From: Ananas comosus
Lineage: Eukaryota; Streptophyta; Magnoliopsida; Poales; Bromeliaceae
Assembly (NCBI RefSeq): GCF_001540865.1
Contig: NC_033642.1
Coordinates: 3,916,116-3,980,115 of the forward strand
Direction of reading: 5' to 3'
DNA length: 64,000 bases
The notes beneath the pieces were generated by a model, which did not search any database, had not been told where the DNA came from, and was given only the letters and a program-made list of their open reading frames with translations. This document shows positions 46,217 through 57,544 of this stretch, piece by piece; the stretch's first letter is position 1, and each line of letters opens with the position of its first letter. The translations under genes and the position numbers were made by a program.

Positions 46217-47130
46217 TCATTCTAAATCATTCTGAGGACACTGTTTCTGATTGAATTTGTCGCCTTTTATAATAGGCATAGCTGTAGGTGCACAATTTGC
46301 TGTATTAAACTTTTCTAGAACTCTTTCAAGATAGACTTTCTGAGATAGACCCAAAATCCTTTGAGATCTATTTCTGTGAATCTTTATGCCAATGACATAA
46401 GAAGCTTCACCTATATCCTTCATCTCAAAATTCTTAGAAAGAAAATTTGTGGTCTCTTTAAGCAAACTCAAATCACTACTTGTAAGCAGAATGCCATCTA
46501 TATACAGGACTAAGAAAATATACTTACTCCCACTAACCTTAAGGTATATGCACTGGTCTACAATATTTTCTACGAAACTGAATGTAGTAATTACATTATG
46601 TAACTTGATATACCACTGACGGAAAGTCTGTTTAAGTCCGTATATAGATTTCTTTGGTCTGCAAACAAGGTAATTATTTTCATCTGTGCTAAAACCTTCG
46701 GGCTGTTGCATATAGACTATCTCCTCTATATCCCTATTTAGAAATGTTGTTTTCACATCCATCTGATATAACTCCAAATCAAAATGAACTACCAAAGCCA
46801 TTGTAATTCTTAATGAATCATTCTTTGATACCGGAGAGAAGGTTTTATGATAATCAATGCCTTCCTTTTGAGTGAAACTTTTGGCAACAAGTCTGGCCTT
46901 ATATCGTTCTATGTTACCTAAAGAGTACCTTTTGGTTTTGAAGACTCATTTACAGTCAATGGCTTTGATTCCTTGTGGTAACTCAACGAGATCTCAAACT
47001 TTGTTATCTGCCATAGATTTCATCTCTTCCTTCATGACATCATACCATAGGAAGGATTTATCTCCCTGCATGGCTTCTGAAAACGTCCATGGGTCTTTAT
47101 GGTGTCCGATATCAAAGTCAAACTCCTGAA
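46217..47130 (-). pseudogene. Copia reverse transcriptase (RVT_2), inactive
   Basis: Readable text: ERYKARLVAKSFTQKEGIDY (about 46915-46855), QMDVKTTFLNRDIEEIVYMQ (46765-46705), KKSIYGLKQTFRQWY (46655-46610), then the active-site strand LYIDGILLTSSD (about 46510-46475), where the second aspartate of the usual YVDD is glycine. ALPTAMP-like PTAMPIIKGDKF follows. A stop near 46946 separates the entry. Loss of the YxDD aspartate alone would abolish polymerase activity. Confidence 0.9.
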
Positions 47131-47199
47131 GATAGGCTACATAATCATTAGGAATTACTTGTCTCCTTTGTCTTGAGGATCTTTTAAGCCAACCTCTTC

Positions 47200-47613
47200 C
47201 TACATATTTTCATTATTTTGTGCAGCTGGCTCTATAATTATCTGTTCCTCTTGTGACAGCTCTTCATGGGGAGGTTCAACTGGTTCAGCATTGTCATGCT
47301 CCAAGATTAGTTGATCTCCATTATGGTCAAATTGACCTCCTGGAAGAGCAACTAGATTATTATCTGTTGATAGATAACCAGTTGAATCCCTTATTTCCTC
47401 AAAATCTATCTTTTTAGGAACACCACTCCCACTAGCTTCAGAATCCTCAAGAAATTTGGCATTTATGGCCTCAACTATCTTGAATGAGTTATTTGGACAA
47501 TAAAATCTGAATCCTTTGAATTTTACCGCATAACCAATGAAATATCCACTGACTGTTCGAGGGCCCAACTTCTTTATGTGTGGATTATAAACCCTCACCT
47601 CAGCTGGACATCC
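47200..47613 (-). pseudogene. Copia integrase C-terminal/linker segment
   Basis: HIKKLGPRTVSGYFIGYAVK and FKGFRFYCP (47580-47510) are the typical post-integrase segment of Copia polyproteins, followed by an acidic Glu/Pro-rich linker to RT. A stop separates it from the integrase core. Confidence 0.8.
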
Positions 47614-48135
47614 TCATACATGCAGTTGATTTAAACTAGGTTTCCACCCTTTCCATAACTCAAAAGGAGTTTTAGAAATAGCCTTCGGAATCCTATTTAA
47701 AACATACACCGTTGTCTTTAGTGCTTCACTCCAAAGAGAAGATGGAAGACAATAGCTGCTAATCATGCTACTTACCATGCCCATGAGTGTTCTATTCCTT
47801 CTTTCGGCAACACCATTTTGTTGGGGCGTGCCAAGCATCGTATATTGTGCAATGATGCCTTCACTTTCGAGGAATTGAGCAAATGGACCGGCCATTTGAC
47901 CTTTATTTGTATGTCTTCCATAATACTCACCCCCCCTATCGGACCTTACAATTTTGATTTTCCTAGCCAATTACTTCTCTACCGCAACCTTATAAGCTTT
48001 AAAAGTATCAAGCGCCTCAGCTTTTTCAAATAAGAGATAGAGATACATGTATCTTAAATGGTCATCAATAAATGAGATAAAATATATCTGAATATTGAAA
48101 CAAGGAGTAGGAAAAGGTCCACAGATATCTGTATA
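47614..48135 (-). pseudogene. Copia integrase core
   Basis: DDE integrase pieces: IYTDICGPFPTP (first Asp, about 48135-48100), FIDDHLRYMYLYLL (about 48070-48030), SDRGGEYYGR (second Asp, about 47948), and GTPQQNGVAERRNRTLMGM (catalytic Glu, about 47830-47775), then NRIPKAISKTPFELWKG. A stop between 47971 and 47970 and the SINE just upstream interrupt it. Confidence 0.9.
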
Positions 48136-48153
48136 TATGATCTCAAGAATTTC

Positions 48154-48311
48154 TTCTTTTTTTTTTTTGAGAGAGATAGATAGCACGCTACCCGCTTCGT
48201 TTATTTTATTTAGAAATAAACTTAGCTAGAAATGTGAATCAACTAGGATTCGAACTTGGGTCTCGGGTACCAACCACCAAGCCCTTTGCCACTTGCTCTA
48301 TGGACGGTCGG
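48154..48311 (-). mobile_element. tRNA-derived SINE inserted in the Copia gene
   Basis: About 158 bp in minus orientation. It has a tRNA-like head with A-box-like TGGCAAAGGGCTTGGTGG and B-box-like AAGTTCGAATCC about 30 bp apart, a short body with AAATAAAATAAACG, and a poly-A end (T run at 48157-48168 on the + strand). It is flanked by an 18-bp duplication, TATGATCTCAAGAATTTC (48136-48153) and TATGATCTTAAGAATTTC (48312-48329), one mismatch. The insertion separates the gag-pre-integrase and integrase segments. It is not a functional tRNA gene. Confidence 0.9.
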
Positions 48312-48329
48312 TATGATCTTAAGAATTTC

Positions 48330-49670
48330 AGAACTCCTTTTGGCACCTTTAGTGGTATTTGTGTTAGTATACTTTTCCTTTATGCATTCTATACAAGTAC
48401 CAAAATCGGTAAAGTCAAGATCTTGTAAGATCCTTTCTTTTACTAATCTCTTTATTTTCTCTAAAGAGATATGGGCTAAACGCTTGTGCCATAAATAAGA
48501 GAAGTTTTCCTTAAGAATGTTCCTTTTAACACTAATGCCATGATCAATATTAAAATTACTTTCAAAAGATTGACTCAAATTAAATTTGTACAAATCATCT
48601 ACCAAACAACCATTGCCAACAATAACATTATCAGAGAACATAGTAAAATATTCATTTTCAAATAAAAATTTGAAACCTTTATTTCTCAATTTAGAAACAG
48701 AAACTAAGTTTTTAGAAAATTTAGGAATATAAAATGTATCTTCAAGTTCAAGTACAAAACCAGTACTAAGTTCTAAAATGAACTTTCCTACGGCTTTAAC
48801 TTTAAATTTATTTCCTTCTCCGCTAATTAAAATCCTTTCCTTTGGCTTCAACATTTTTAGGTTGTGAAAATCCTGCATAGTATTTGAGATATGTACAGTA
48901 GTTCCAGAGTCAATCCACCGTGTGTTTTTAGAAACATTAACTAAATGAGATTCATAACAAATATAGACAGTTTCAATACCTTTCTTTTCGAGCCAAGCTT
49001 TATGCTTCAAACAGTCCCTTTTCATGTGTCCTCTCTTTTTATAAAAGTAGCATTGATCTTTCTTGTCAGAATTCTTTATTGGCAACTGAGCTGACTTCTT
49101 ATAATTAGAGGCACCCTTGATTTTTCCCTTTTTGTGCTGAGTCGCCAGATTAACAAATTTTGTAATAGTTTTTGGCTTCTCCTGCTTAAGCCTCTCCTCT
49201 TTTTGAACACACATAATCAATAATTCATTTATTAACCATTCATCCTTATGTGTGTTATAGGAGATCTTAAAAGGGTCAAACTCAGACGGTAATAAGTTTA
49301 GAATTAGATGGATTAAAAAAGTGTCGGAAATCTCAACTTTTAAAGCCTTTAGTTGAGCCGCTATGTTCCGCATCTCCATGATATGCTCGCGCACACCCTT
49401 GGCTCGATTGTACTTGATGCCCGAAAGTCGCTTCATCAGCGTGCTCACCAAAGCTTTATCGAAGCTGACAAACTGCTCCTCAATAGCCTTTAGGTAATCC
49501 TTGACTTTATCACATTCTGGAACTGATCCCCTTATACTTTTTGATACTCTAGACTTTATGAGCATCAAGCTTAAGTGGTTGGATCGCTGCAGCGGATTCC
49601 TGTTATGGAGTCATTGGCCCCACTACCTTAGGCGGTTGCTCAATGCGCAGAGCCAAGTCTAAATCCATAT
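48330..49670 (-). pseudogene. Copia gag, protease and pre-integrase region
   Basis: Minus frame from about 49670. Gag core (RLSGIKYNRAKGVREHIMEM, about 49435-49375; NLLPSEFDPFKISYNT, about 49300-49250). Zinc knuckle CYFYKKRGHMKRDC (about 49055-49015), with the second cysteine replaced by tyrosine. Protease active site DSGTTVHISN (about 48920-48890). Pre-integrase domain LWHKRLAHISLEKIKRL with CIECIKEKYTN (about 48495-48385). A stop upstream of 49568 removes the usual N-terminus (LALRIEQPP is still readable near 49655). Confidence 0.9.
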
Positions 49671-50702
49671 AATCCAAAGTAAAAGAAATAATTTATTTCC
49701 AATCAAAATAGTTGTCCCCAGTAAGTATAGGGATACGAGAAACATCATTAAGAAATGCAGTAAAAGAAGAAGCTGCAAGAACAAAGGAAATATTTAACTT
49801 TATCGCCTACTATAAGATAATAATCTTTAGATTAGATAAATTCTACCTTCCTGTAGACAGAGGTGCTACACGCATAGAATTCATCTACTTCAATAATTAG
49901 ACTGGTAGAAAACTAATTTCTAAACAACAAGATTTCTGTACCTATGGGCATAAAAAAACTCACTATCTAGAAATTCAATACACTATCTTATTCCAGTTAA
50001 AATTCAAAAAATTATTTTATTTGACTGCAATAAATAGTCAAACTTTAATTCAATATCAGTAAATCCTTATATATTCTTCATTATCTACAGGATGCTATGG
50101 CTACTCCTAAGTATAATGAAAAATACAAATTATCTTATTTGACATTGAATGACTATTTAAAAAATAAATTAGAAATCCATATAAATTTTTGGGTTAATTT
50201 TAAATCAATATCATCTTATAAAAATACCATAAGTGATCATATACCATGACTAGGATGCTGTGGCTACTCCTAAACATAGTTAATCTCACATTAATCTTTA
50301 TATGATATTGAATGACTGAAAATTTCATAGTATTCCAAAACGCAACGAAAAAGAATAAAATCTAGAGTAATTTTCTTAACAATTTTATGTGACTCAAAAT
50401 TTATAAACTATATGAAGTCTATATATTCTACTCTAAATTTTTTCATGATTGCAGTGTTTAGAATAATAATGTAAAAATTACACCGCAAAAAAAAATTAGT
50501 CTAAACACATTACTTTATATCATGAATAAACTAATGAGTAGTATAAAAATTGTATATAATAAATAGCAAACATTATACATAACTTTAATATATAGACTTC
50601 TTCCGGAATAAGTCACGCTTATAAAGAAAATCAAAATTATACACACACACACAGAAAGAAAATCAAAATTACACACACACACACACGCGCGCGCACACAC
50701 AC
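49671..50702 (-). other. Copia 5' internal region, AT-rich
   Basis: No gene is seen. Two related stretches with 'GGATGCT(A/G)TGGCTACTCCTAA' (50090 and 50250) suggest an old partial duplication. A CA/CG microsatellite lies at 50638-50702, where the next LTR is inserted. Confidence 0.6.
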
Positions 50703-53700
50703 TGTCACGCCCCGCGACCACCCGCCTATTTGGCCGGGTCGCGGCGCCGCAACAGATCGCCGAACGGACAGGGTTTTCCCTGTACTGCGGACAGAATCTC
50801 CCCTGCACGTTCAAGGCATAGCAATCAATACAATGTACAAAGTTCCAACCAGGAACACATTTCAATCAAGATTGCATAATGGAAGGTATCAAACAACATA
50901 ACACATCTTATGTTATTACATGCATTCACATTCACTAGATACATTTTACATCCCGAGTACTTATTACATTTAACTTCCAAATACAATCTGATTTAATATG
51001 ATTATTACAACTTGATTCTTTTCATTTTCTTGCATCCCTAAGTAAGGCCGACTCAGGGTACCGCTATCTCTGGTCTCGGTGGTAGGGCGCTAACTATGGA
51101 GCTACGCCCTTGCCTCGCGCCGCCGCGCCGCTCACGTGCGAACCTGTAACACCCCAAAACCATGTGGGGTGAGAACCAACTCCATGGTTCCCAGTGGGTA
51201 CGGCCACCCAAGGGAAAAGCTCGACCAATAGGTCCAAGGGAGGCAACTGCAAGTTAGTTCAATAAACAGATAGATATATATCTTGATTATGCAACGAATA
51301 AAACCATGCATTGCCTCACGAATGCAATAATGCAATGCTATATGCAAATCATGCAATAATGCAACTATGCAACCAACTAGTAGTTCATTTGACACTACTT
51401 TCAATTCTGCTAACCATAGCTCATCCATTCGATATCTAAGGTTTCCTCTATCTTAGATTCTTGTCAATCACCGTTTTAATCATAAAGTTTCATCTACCTT
51501 TACAAGGCTAACCACCCGACTCGGTCTTGAGTCAATCGTCTGCGGAGTACCGCACTAGAACCAGGCTCGAGGCGATGGACGTCTCACATACACCTCAGCC
51601 CTAAATCCTCTCGACTAGGATACCAAATCCATAACTCATAATGCATACTTGTTGTACACTCATTTGGCTATGACCCAATCTTACCGGTTAACCATGTTAA
51701 CCCCAATAACTCACAACCAAATCCCTTAATAACGGGGGACTCGAACCTCCCTAGGGACCGTCAACTGGTGGGACTTTACCACGCCCAGTGGTGACCAACT
51801 CCGGAGCGCACCGCCCGAGGGGGAGCTACCTCCCTCAAGCCAAGACGTAACGTGAGTATCGATCCAATCCTCAACTTGAGGATTCATAGCCACTCGTCAC
51901 AATGCCAATGTCATGATAGGTCTCTACCTATTTAATCATGCCACTCTCTATGTCAACTTGGACCAATGTCAATATGGTTAAACTATGTTTAACAATCACT
52001 TTCTTGATGCCAATCATGTCTCTATTGTCATTGTCACCCTTGTTTACTAATGTTCAAGTCCAACTCTCACATTTACACAATAATAGGGTCCTAACATACA
52101 TGAATGACACCAGAATATATATGATCAATCACCACAAGTGTTTGCTAGGTTCAAGATGCTAGGTTTAATGCCACTCGATCTAATATATATATAGATTGTC
52201 CACTATGTTCCACAACATGGCAATATGTCATCAAGTATGTTTTTCTATTTAACATAATCCACAATATGTAAATTCATAATATATCATCATGCACATATAC
52301 CACTAGCATCACATGATTTGTCAACATACATATAGTCATTATCCAAAATAGTCCATACTTAGCATCTCATGCATTCTTTTAGCACTTAATTCATTATGCA
52401 TTACATTTAGCATATTCTACAACATGTCATCATACATTCCTTTTATGATGTTCTTATAATGCTAACATTCATACGCCCTTTATATTATGCATTCAAAGCA
52501 TTAATCATATGCATTTATCTAGCATTTCTATAGTATGTTAACATGCATTCTTTTCACATTCTTATATTATGTCAATATGCATCAATATGAAATCTCATTT
52601 CTTAGACATAAAGGGCGACCTAGTCGCTTCGGTAAGCACAACCCACCTCATTTCGCATTCCGATTGCTTGTCGACACTTGCAATCGGCCTCCCGCGGCAC
52701 CCGGCACCCGGTTTGGCCCGATCTCTCACGCGACCACCCGAACGGCCTCCAATTCACGATCCGAAAATTAAAGGTCTTCGGTTATGTGCCACGATGCTTC
52801 AAATCCATTTTCATGAATTTACGATATCGCCTCGGCCCTCCAGGCGAAAACGAAGCCTAAACGTCCGTTTCTTTAATAACTTCGCAACGGCTCGACGAAT
52901 CGCCGAACCGTCTTCGCCAACGCGTTCGTTTACCTAGCAATTAGATTTACAGAGGGTCAAATGAGATCAAACCCTCATATTTACCAAATTAGCATTTTCG
53001 AGCCCTAAATTACAACTAGGTAAAAATCCACCATTAGAGCCTTGGTTTCAAGCATCAAACCTCTAATTAGCATACTAGAATACCTCTAAATCCACTCTTA
53101 GAGCTTAAAAACCAAACTAGAGAGAAATGCCATTAAAGGGTTTGAAGCTTACCTTCAAAGCTTGCTCCAATGGAGAGGAAGAAGACGAAGAAGATGAAGA
53201 TCAATTTCCAAGCTTGTTTCTCCACCAAAACCTCCAATTTTTGGGAGAGATTTAGAGAGAAAATGGGAGGTTCCTCTTTCTCCCTCTCCAAGCGTGTGTG
53301 CGTGTGTGTCGCGTGGGTGTGTGTGTGCGGCTGGTTAGGGAAGAAGAAGCCAAGAGCTTCTATTTAATTACACCCCAATACTATTCATCCCGGGCAGCTT
53401 GAAATCTGATAACTTTCGCCGAAGCTTCCTGAATGTCCGTTTGAGTTCAAACTTGACAGTCATATTCGGTTTTACTTAACTTAACAAGCTGACTATCACT
53501 GGTTCAGTTTCGACCCGTTTGGTCACTGAAAACTGTACCGAACTGCAATCTTTATCAGATAGATTTCGAATTTTATTTCTCACTCTACGGGTGTCAGAAA
53601 AATATGAAACCTTAAATCTAGCCTCATAAAAATATTTCTGACATCTCTGCCAATTTTCATAATTTTTTGAGACTGTGCATTTTTTGCTAATTTATCTGCC

Positions 53701-53857
53701 CCGTTTCCAACAGAAAATTCTAAATCTTCTGTTTTAATTCCGATTTCAGCACAAGTCACTTCTGACTTATGTTTTACTTCTATAAATCCAATAAAAATAG
53801 TTTCCCACACTATTTTTATTTATTTTTATTTTTATACCAAAATCTGGTATGTTCACA
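50703..53857 (-). mobile_element. Solo LTR, about 3.16 kb (family G)
   Basis: It begins TGTCACGCCCCGCGACC and ends GGTATGTTCACA, inserted in a CA-repeat so its duplication (CACAC/ACACA) is not diagnostic. It shares its minus-sense first 500 bp with the partial LTR at 61596-62281. A TATA-like TTAAATAG (inverted near 53362) and a TGTGTG microsatellite (53295-53330) occur. No gag or pol is seen. Probably gypsy-type. Confidence 0.75.
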
Positions 53858-53937
53858 ACACACACACACATATATATATATATATAATTATACTATAGTA
53901 TATATATATATATATATAATATACTATATATATATAT
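53858..53937 (+). repeat. CA and TA microsatellite
   Basis: CACACACA followed by long TATATA runs; continues as AT-rich DNA after the MITE (54200-54270). Confidence 0.95.
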
Positions 53938-54197
53938 AGCAGTGGCTACTGTCTATTAGGACACAGCAGCCCCGCTTGTGGCTGCTAAACTTTCTACCAT
54001 CCATCAGGTTTGCATGGTGGTTTAGAAAATAAGAAGGAGGTAGTTTGGAGAGAAACTGGGTTTTCAATTTCTCTCCTTCCTTGAATTTCTGCTCACATTC
54101 TCCTCCTCTCCTCATTCTAACCCCATCAAACTTGATGGTGGTTAGAAGTTCGGACACAAGGCTGCTGTGCTCTTAAATAGCACAGTAGGCCTACTCT
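53938..54197. mobile_element. Foldback MITE in a TA microsatellite
   Basis: Imperfect terminal inverted repeats of about 35 bp: left GCAGTGGCTACTGTCTATTA then GGACACAGCAGCC; right, inverted, AGTAGGCCTACTGTGCTATT then AAGAGCACAGCAGCC. About 258 bp with no ORF. The CAGTGG-like start suggests an hAT type; the duplication cannot be read in the TA repeat. Confidence 0.75.
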
Positions 54198-54635
54198 TAT
54201 GATCATATATTATACTTTATTTTATATATATTATAATTATAGTAGTAATATAGATATATATATATATTCCTTTCTATTAAAGAAAAATAAATGTCTTTTT
54301 TTTTTATATATTTGCTGTTGACCGCCCTAGATTTTTGCCTTGACTGCCACCTAGGCAGCCTTTAGGGGCTGCTGTACGGCTGTAAGGGGGCCGCATCATG
54401 CGGCACCGCTTCTGGGCGCGCAACGGACTACTGGTGGCGCGATCCACATAATGCGGTCGCTTTTTTTTTTTTCTTTTTTGAATCGCTTAATGCGGTCGGA
54501 TCAATGACGTCCGAACATCGATCTCGATAGAGACCGGCCGACATTACCATTAACGCAAACCAATCGGTGAATATATTTATTTATTTTTTTTAATGAAAAG
54601 AAATATAAAAAAAATGAAAATTCGGCAAAAGATTC
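54198..54635 (-). other. Copia leader remainder
   Basis: AT-rich sequence plus a T run (54462-54478) and GCGGTC(G/C)-type words; no gene is seen. Together with 49671-50702 it is the leader between PBS and gag. Confidence 0.5.
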
Positions 54636-54648
54636 GGCTCTGATACCA
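54636..54648 (-). other. Primer binding site (Met-tRNA type)
   Basis: In minus sense TGGTATCAGAGCC, just inside the 5' LTR of the Copia element. Confidence 0.93.
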
Positions 54649-54650
54649 CA

Positions 54651-55028
54651 AGTTGAAATTTTATTGGAAACTAATATCGTACCTTTTGCCATGATTTCGA
54701 TTTTTGTACCCGATTTGTAGACGGTAATTTTTGCTCGTGGTTCGTCCTCGTTCGCGATCTGCAAGAAAACGGAACGTTTCGAGTCTAATTCCCGTATCCC
54801 CGTAAATGGAGCCGTCACAAAAAATTAGATTAGGGTTAGACCGGACTCCTGTATGTTATACTTTTATATATAACTTAATGTAAGGATGTTAAATCACGTC
54901 CGTCCATTAAGGATGTATCCAGATACATCCTAACCGTAAGATCTATCGTATCTTTATAGATTGACTTAAATAGATTGACCATATCTTTATGGATCGCCTT
55001 GAATATATCACGTGGGCCACATCCAACA
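54651..55028 (-). repeat. 5' LTR of the Copia element
   Basis: 378 bp, same length as the partner LTR. It ends CACATCCAACA followed by AGGTT. The first base of the terminal TG (element 3' end of this LTR) is changed to A. Confidence 0.92.
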
Positions 55029-55033
55029 AGGTT

Positions 55034-55740
55034 CACATACCAGCTCAGACCGAATATTGTGTTTCCCATACAGGTCGCATTTAATGCTAGCGCTAGAATC
55101 CGTACAGTAACATGTACGTTCTACTCGATTAGGTAAGGTGAAGAGACACCGGCAGACATATCGAAGTTTCCTCGGAAAGTGAAAGCGGCTCTTCAAACGT
55201 CTTTTCGTTTTTTTAAATATGGGTTCTTTAGATGCATTTCCCGTAAAGACGACGAGGTTAAGGCGACACAACCTTTGGTCAAGGAGGTGAAGGCGACGGA
55301 CGGTGTTCCCCATAAACGGGAGCACAGCGGCGGTGTAGGAGGGGGGTCCTCATATTCCTCGTTCCTAATCGCTGTGGCGGCGCCGGCGCCGAGTTGCGGA
55401 GATGCGGACGCCGCCGACGGCGCCGCCACAGTGATTGAAACGAGAAATACGAAGACCCTTCTTCTCCGCAGCCACTGCGCTTCCGTTTTCGGGAACGCCG
55501 TTCGTCCCCTTCACCTCCTTAACCAAAAGTAGCATTGCCTTAACCTCGTCGCCTTTACTGAAGAGATGCGTCCCCGCCACCGCCACAACAACTGGGGACG
55601 AGGAATATGACGACCCCTCTCCATAGCTGCCGCATCGCCTACGTTTAGGGGGGTACGCCGTTCGTTGTCTTCACCTCCTTATCCAATAGTAGCGTCGCCC
55701 TTTGCATGGAAGTGCAAAAGATGCCAGATGATTTATATTG
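55034..55740. repeat. GC-rich inverted duplications at the MULE right end
   Basis: A block at 55249-55340 (GACGAGGTTAAGGCGACA, AGGAGGTGAAGGCGACGG, ACGGTGTTCCCCATAAACGG) recurs inverted at about 55450-55560, and a third partial copy is at 55640-55705. The overlapping ORFs here are consequences of the duplication. It may be captured gene sequence; no domain is recognised. Confidence 0.6.
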
Positions 55741-57352
55741 TTTTATTAATTGTTTGGAGAAGATTGTATCTTGTATGCAAACCATGTCTTGTATGCTGTA
55801 AAGAACTATAAAATCGTGTAATTTGATGCCAGATTAATGAATATTGCATTTTCTATTTCAATTCTTCTTCTTATTCTTTTGGCTTCTAAAATACTTTTTA
55901 AAATATGTAATTTTACACTGCTTAACGACTCATTATACTATTTTCTTCAAATCCTGCCTTATATATTGTAAAGAACTATAAAATCGTGAAATTTGATGCA
56001 AGATTAATGGATATTGTATATTCTATTTCAATTATTCTTCTTATTCTTTTGGTTTCTAAAATATTTTTTGTGACATGTAATTTTACACTTTTCAATGACT
56101 CATTGCACCATTTTCTTCAAATCATGTCTTGTATATTGTAAAGAACTATAAAATCGTGTAATTTGATGCCAGATTAATGGATATTGCACAATTTTATTTG
56201 GGTTACACTTTTCTGTTACACTATTTGGAACTGCCTTGCACTGTTACGGTGAATGTTGCACTGTTATTATGACCGTATTACATTTTTACAAACTTAGTTG
56301 TACTCTTTTATCCCATATTGGACCATTAATAACGACTCGTTCCAGCCAGTGTTCACTCGTTATGTTACACTAGTTGGAACTGCATTGCACTGTTACAGTA
56401 AGTGTTGCTCTATTAGTAGAAAGAGCCGTGCACTCTTTCAAGCTTAGTTGCACTCTTTTACCCTGCGTTACACTATTATTCGCGTTTAAAATTACACTAT
56501 TATTAAATGGTTAAAATAAAGAAGTAAGCTTTGTTAGGAAATGTTATACTATTATTTTCTTTAATTGTTTGGGCGTTATGTTGCACTTCTCGAACGCCGC
56601 CTCCGCCGCCGACCCTCCTGCCCCGCCGCCGCTTCGCCTGTATTTGGAGGGGATGTCGTTTTTCGCCGTAGAAAAATTTATGGACTTATTTGCACTATTA
56701 ACGTCATATCATATCACCAACCATATAGAAAATTTTGACTAGTTGTGGACTCGTTGCACCATTTGCGTTAAAAGATTGAACAGGTTGCTGCATTTTCTTT
56801 TATTTATTGCACAAAATCAGTGAATCTTACACCACGTCGAGCATTTTGTTGAACTACTTTCTTCGAGCCTTTTTTTGAACTAGTACCTTTCGAGGAAGTG
56901 GGAGGTTGCTTTGGTGAGGGAGCAGATCGAAGGCGAGCGTCGCTCATCGCTTTTGTGGAGATTGCACCGGAGCGAGCCGAAGGATGCACAGTTAGAAAGG
57001 CTGTTGCACTATTTCTCCCCGCGTTGCTCCGGGCGTTGCACTATTATCCCTATTGCGGACCGCGCAGTTATTGTCTTTTAGCTTCAGAAATTTTAAATTC
57101 TTAAAGTCGAACAGCAAACAGCGGGGTTGGCGAATAGCGAGGCGGATTTGGTCCGAATTTTGAAAAAGAGCGGTGTTGCGTAAAGCGCAAGGGGCGCATT
57201 TAATGCCCGCCAGAATCGTACGACAAGATATACGTATCTCAGAGAATATGCGAGCGGCGGAGGTAGACAAGAGGCATTTTGGTCAGAAGACATAAAATTC
57301 AGCCCGAATCTGTAAAAATGAAAAAGGTAACCCACTTTTATAAAAGTGCAAA
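55741..57352 (-). repeat. MULE right TIR
   Basis: Inverted match of the left TIR (814-1810 plus 19193-19700). The inner part has three tandem copies of a 170-bp unit (AAGAACTATAAAATCGTG at 55801, 55971, 56141). The middle has a repeated GTTACACTA(T/G)TTGGAACTGC unit (56210, 56363). The outer 450 bp is the best conserved part. Ends TATAAAAGTGCAA. Confidence 0.8.
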
Positions 57353-57544
57353 ACTAGTGAATTTTTTATGCAAATTGGCTTTTTTTTTTTTTCCCTCAAA
57401 AAAGAAAAAATATAGATTCTTTTTTAAATGCACTTGACTGCACGCGCTGCACACGTGCCGAGAATCTCCCTGCCCAAAAGCGGCAGGATAAAACCCAAAA
57501 CCCTCCCACCCCCAATTTCCATCCCGCTGGCTATTCTCGTCGGA

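Larger units (their letters stand above)
44774..55028 (-). mobile_element. Decayed Copia retrotransposon with nested insertions
   Basis: Two 378-bp LTRs (44774-45151, 54651-55028) end TGTTGGATGTG...TTCAACA in element sense and are flanked by a perfect AGGTT duplication (44769-44773, 55029-55033). Minus-strand order: 5' LTR, PBS, gag, protease, integrase, reverse transcriptase, RNase H, degenerate purine tract (about 45152-45161), 3' LTR, i.e. true Copia order. It contains a solo LTR (50703-53857), a MITE (53938-54197) and a SINE (48154-48311). All ORFs are broken. Confidence 0.93.
814..57352 (+). mobile_element. Composite Mutator-like element (MULE) with long TIRs and nested insertions
   Basis: The sequence from 814 inward matches the reverse complement of the sequence from 57352 inward. 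The termini compare as TTGCGCTTCTGCAAAAATGG (left) and TTGCACTTTTATAAAAGTGG (right, inverted), and about 1.5 kb on each side stays alignable, including the block around 890-1200 against 57290-57050. Inside lie a MULE transposase (+ strand) and a ULP1-type protease gene (- strand). Subtracting the identified insertions leaves about 11.1 kb of MULE. A clean 9-11 bp target duplication could not be read because the left flank is another LTR. Both genes are broken, so the element is not autonomous now. Confidence 0.78.

Noticed and set aside
48230..48311. Possible tRNA gene
   Set aside because: Only A- and B-box-like words are present; acceptor and anticodon stems do not form, and an A-tail with 18-bp duplications marks a SINE.
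55179..55626. Overlapping ORFs in GC-rich sequence near the MULE right end
   Set aside because: They arise from inverted duplications and stop-poor composition; no domain recognised.
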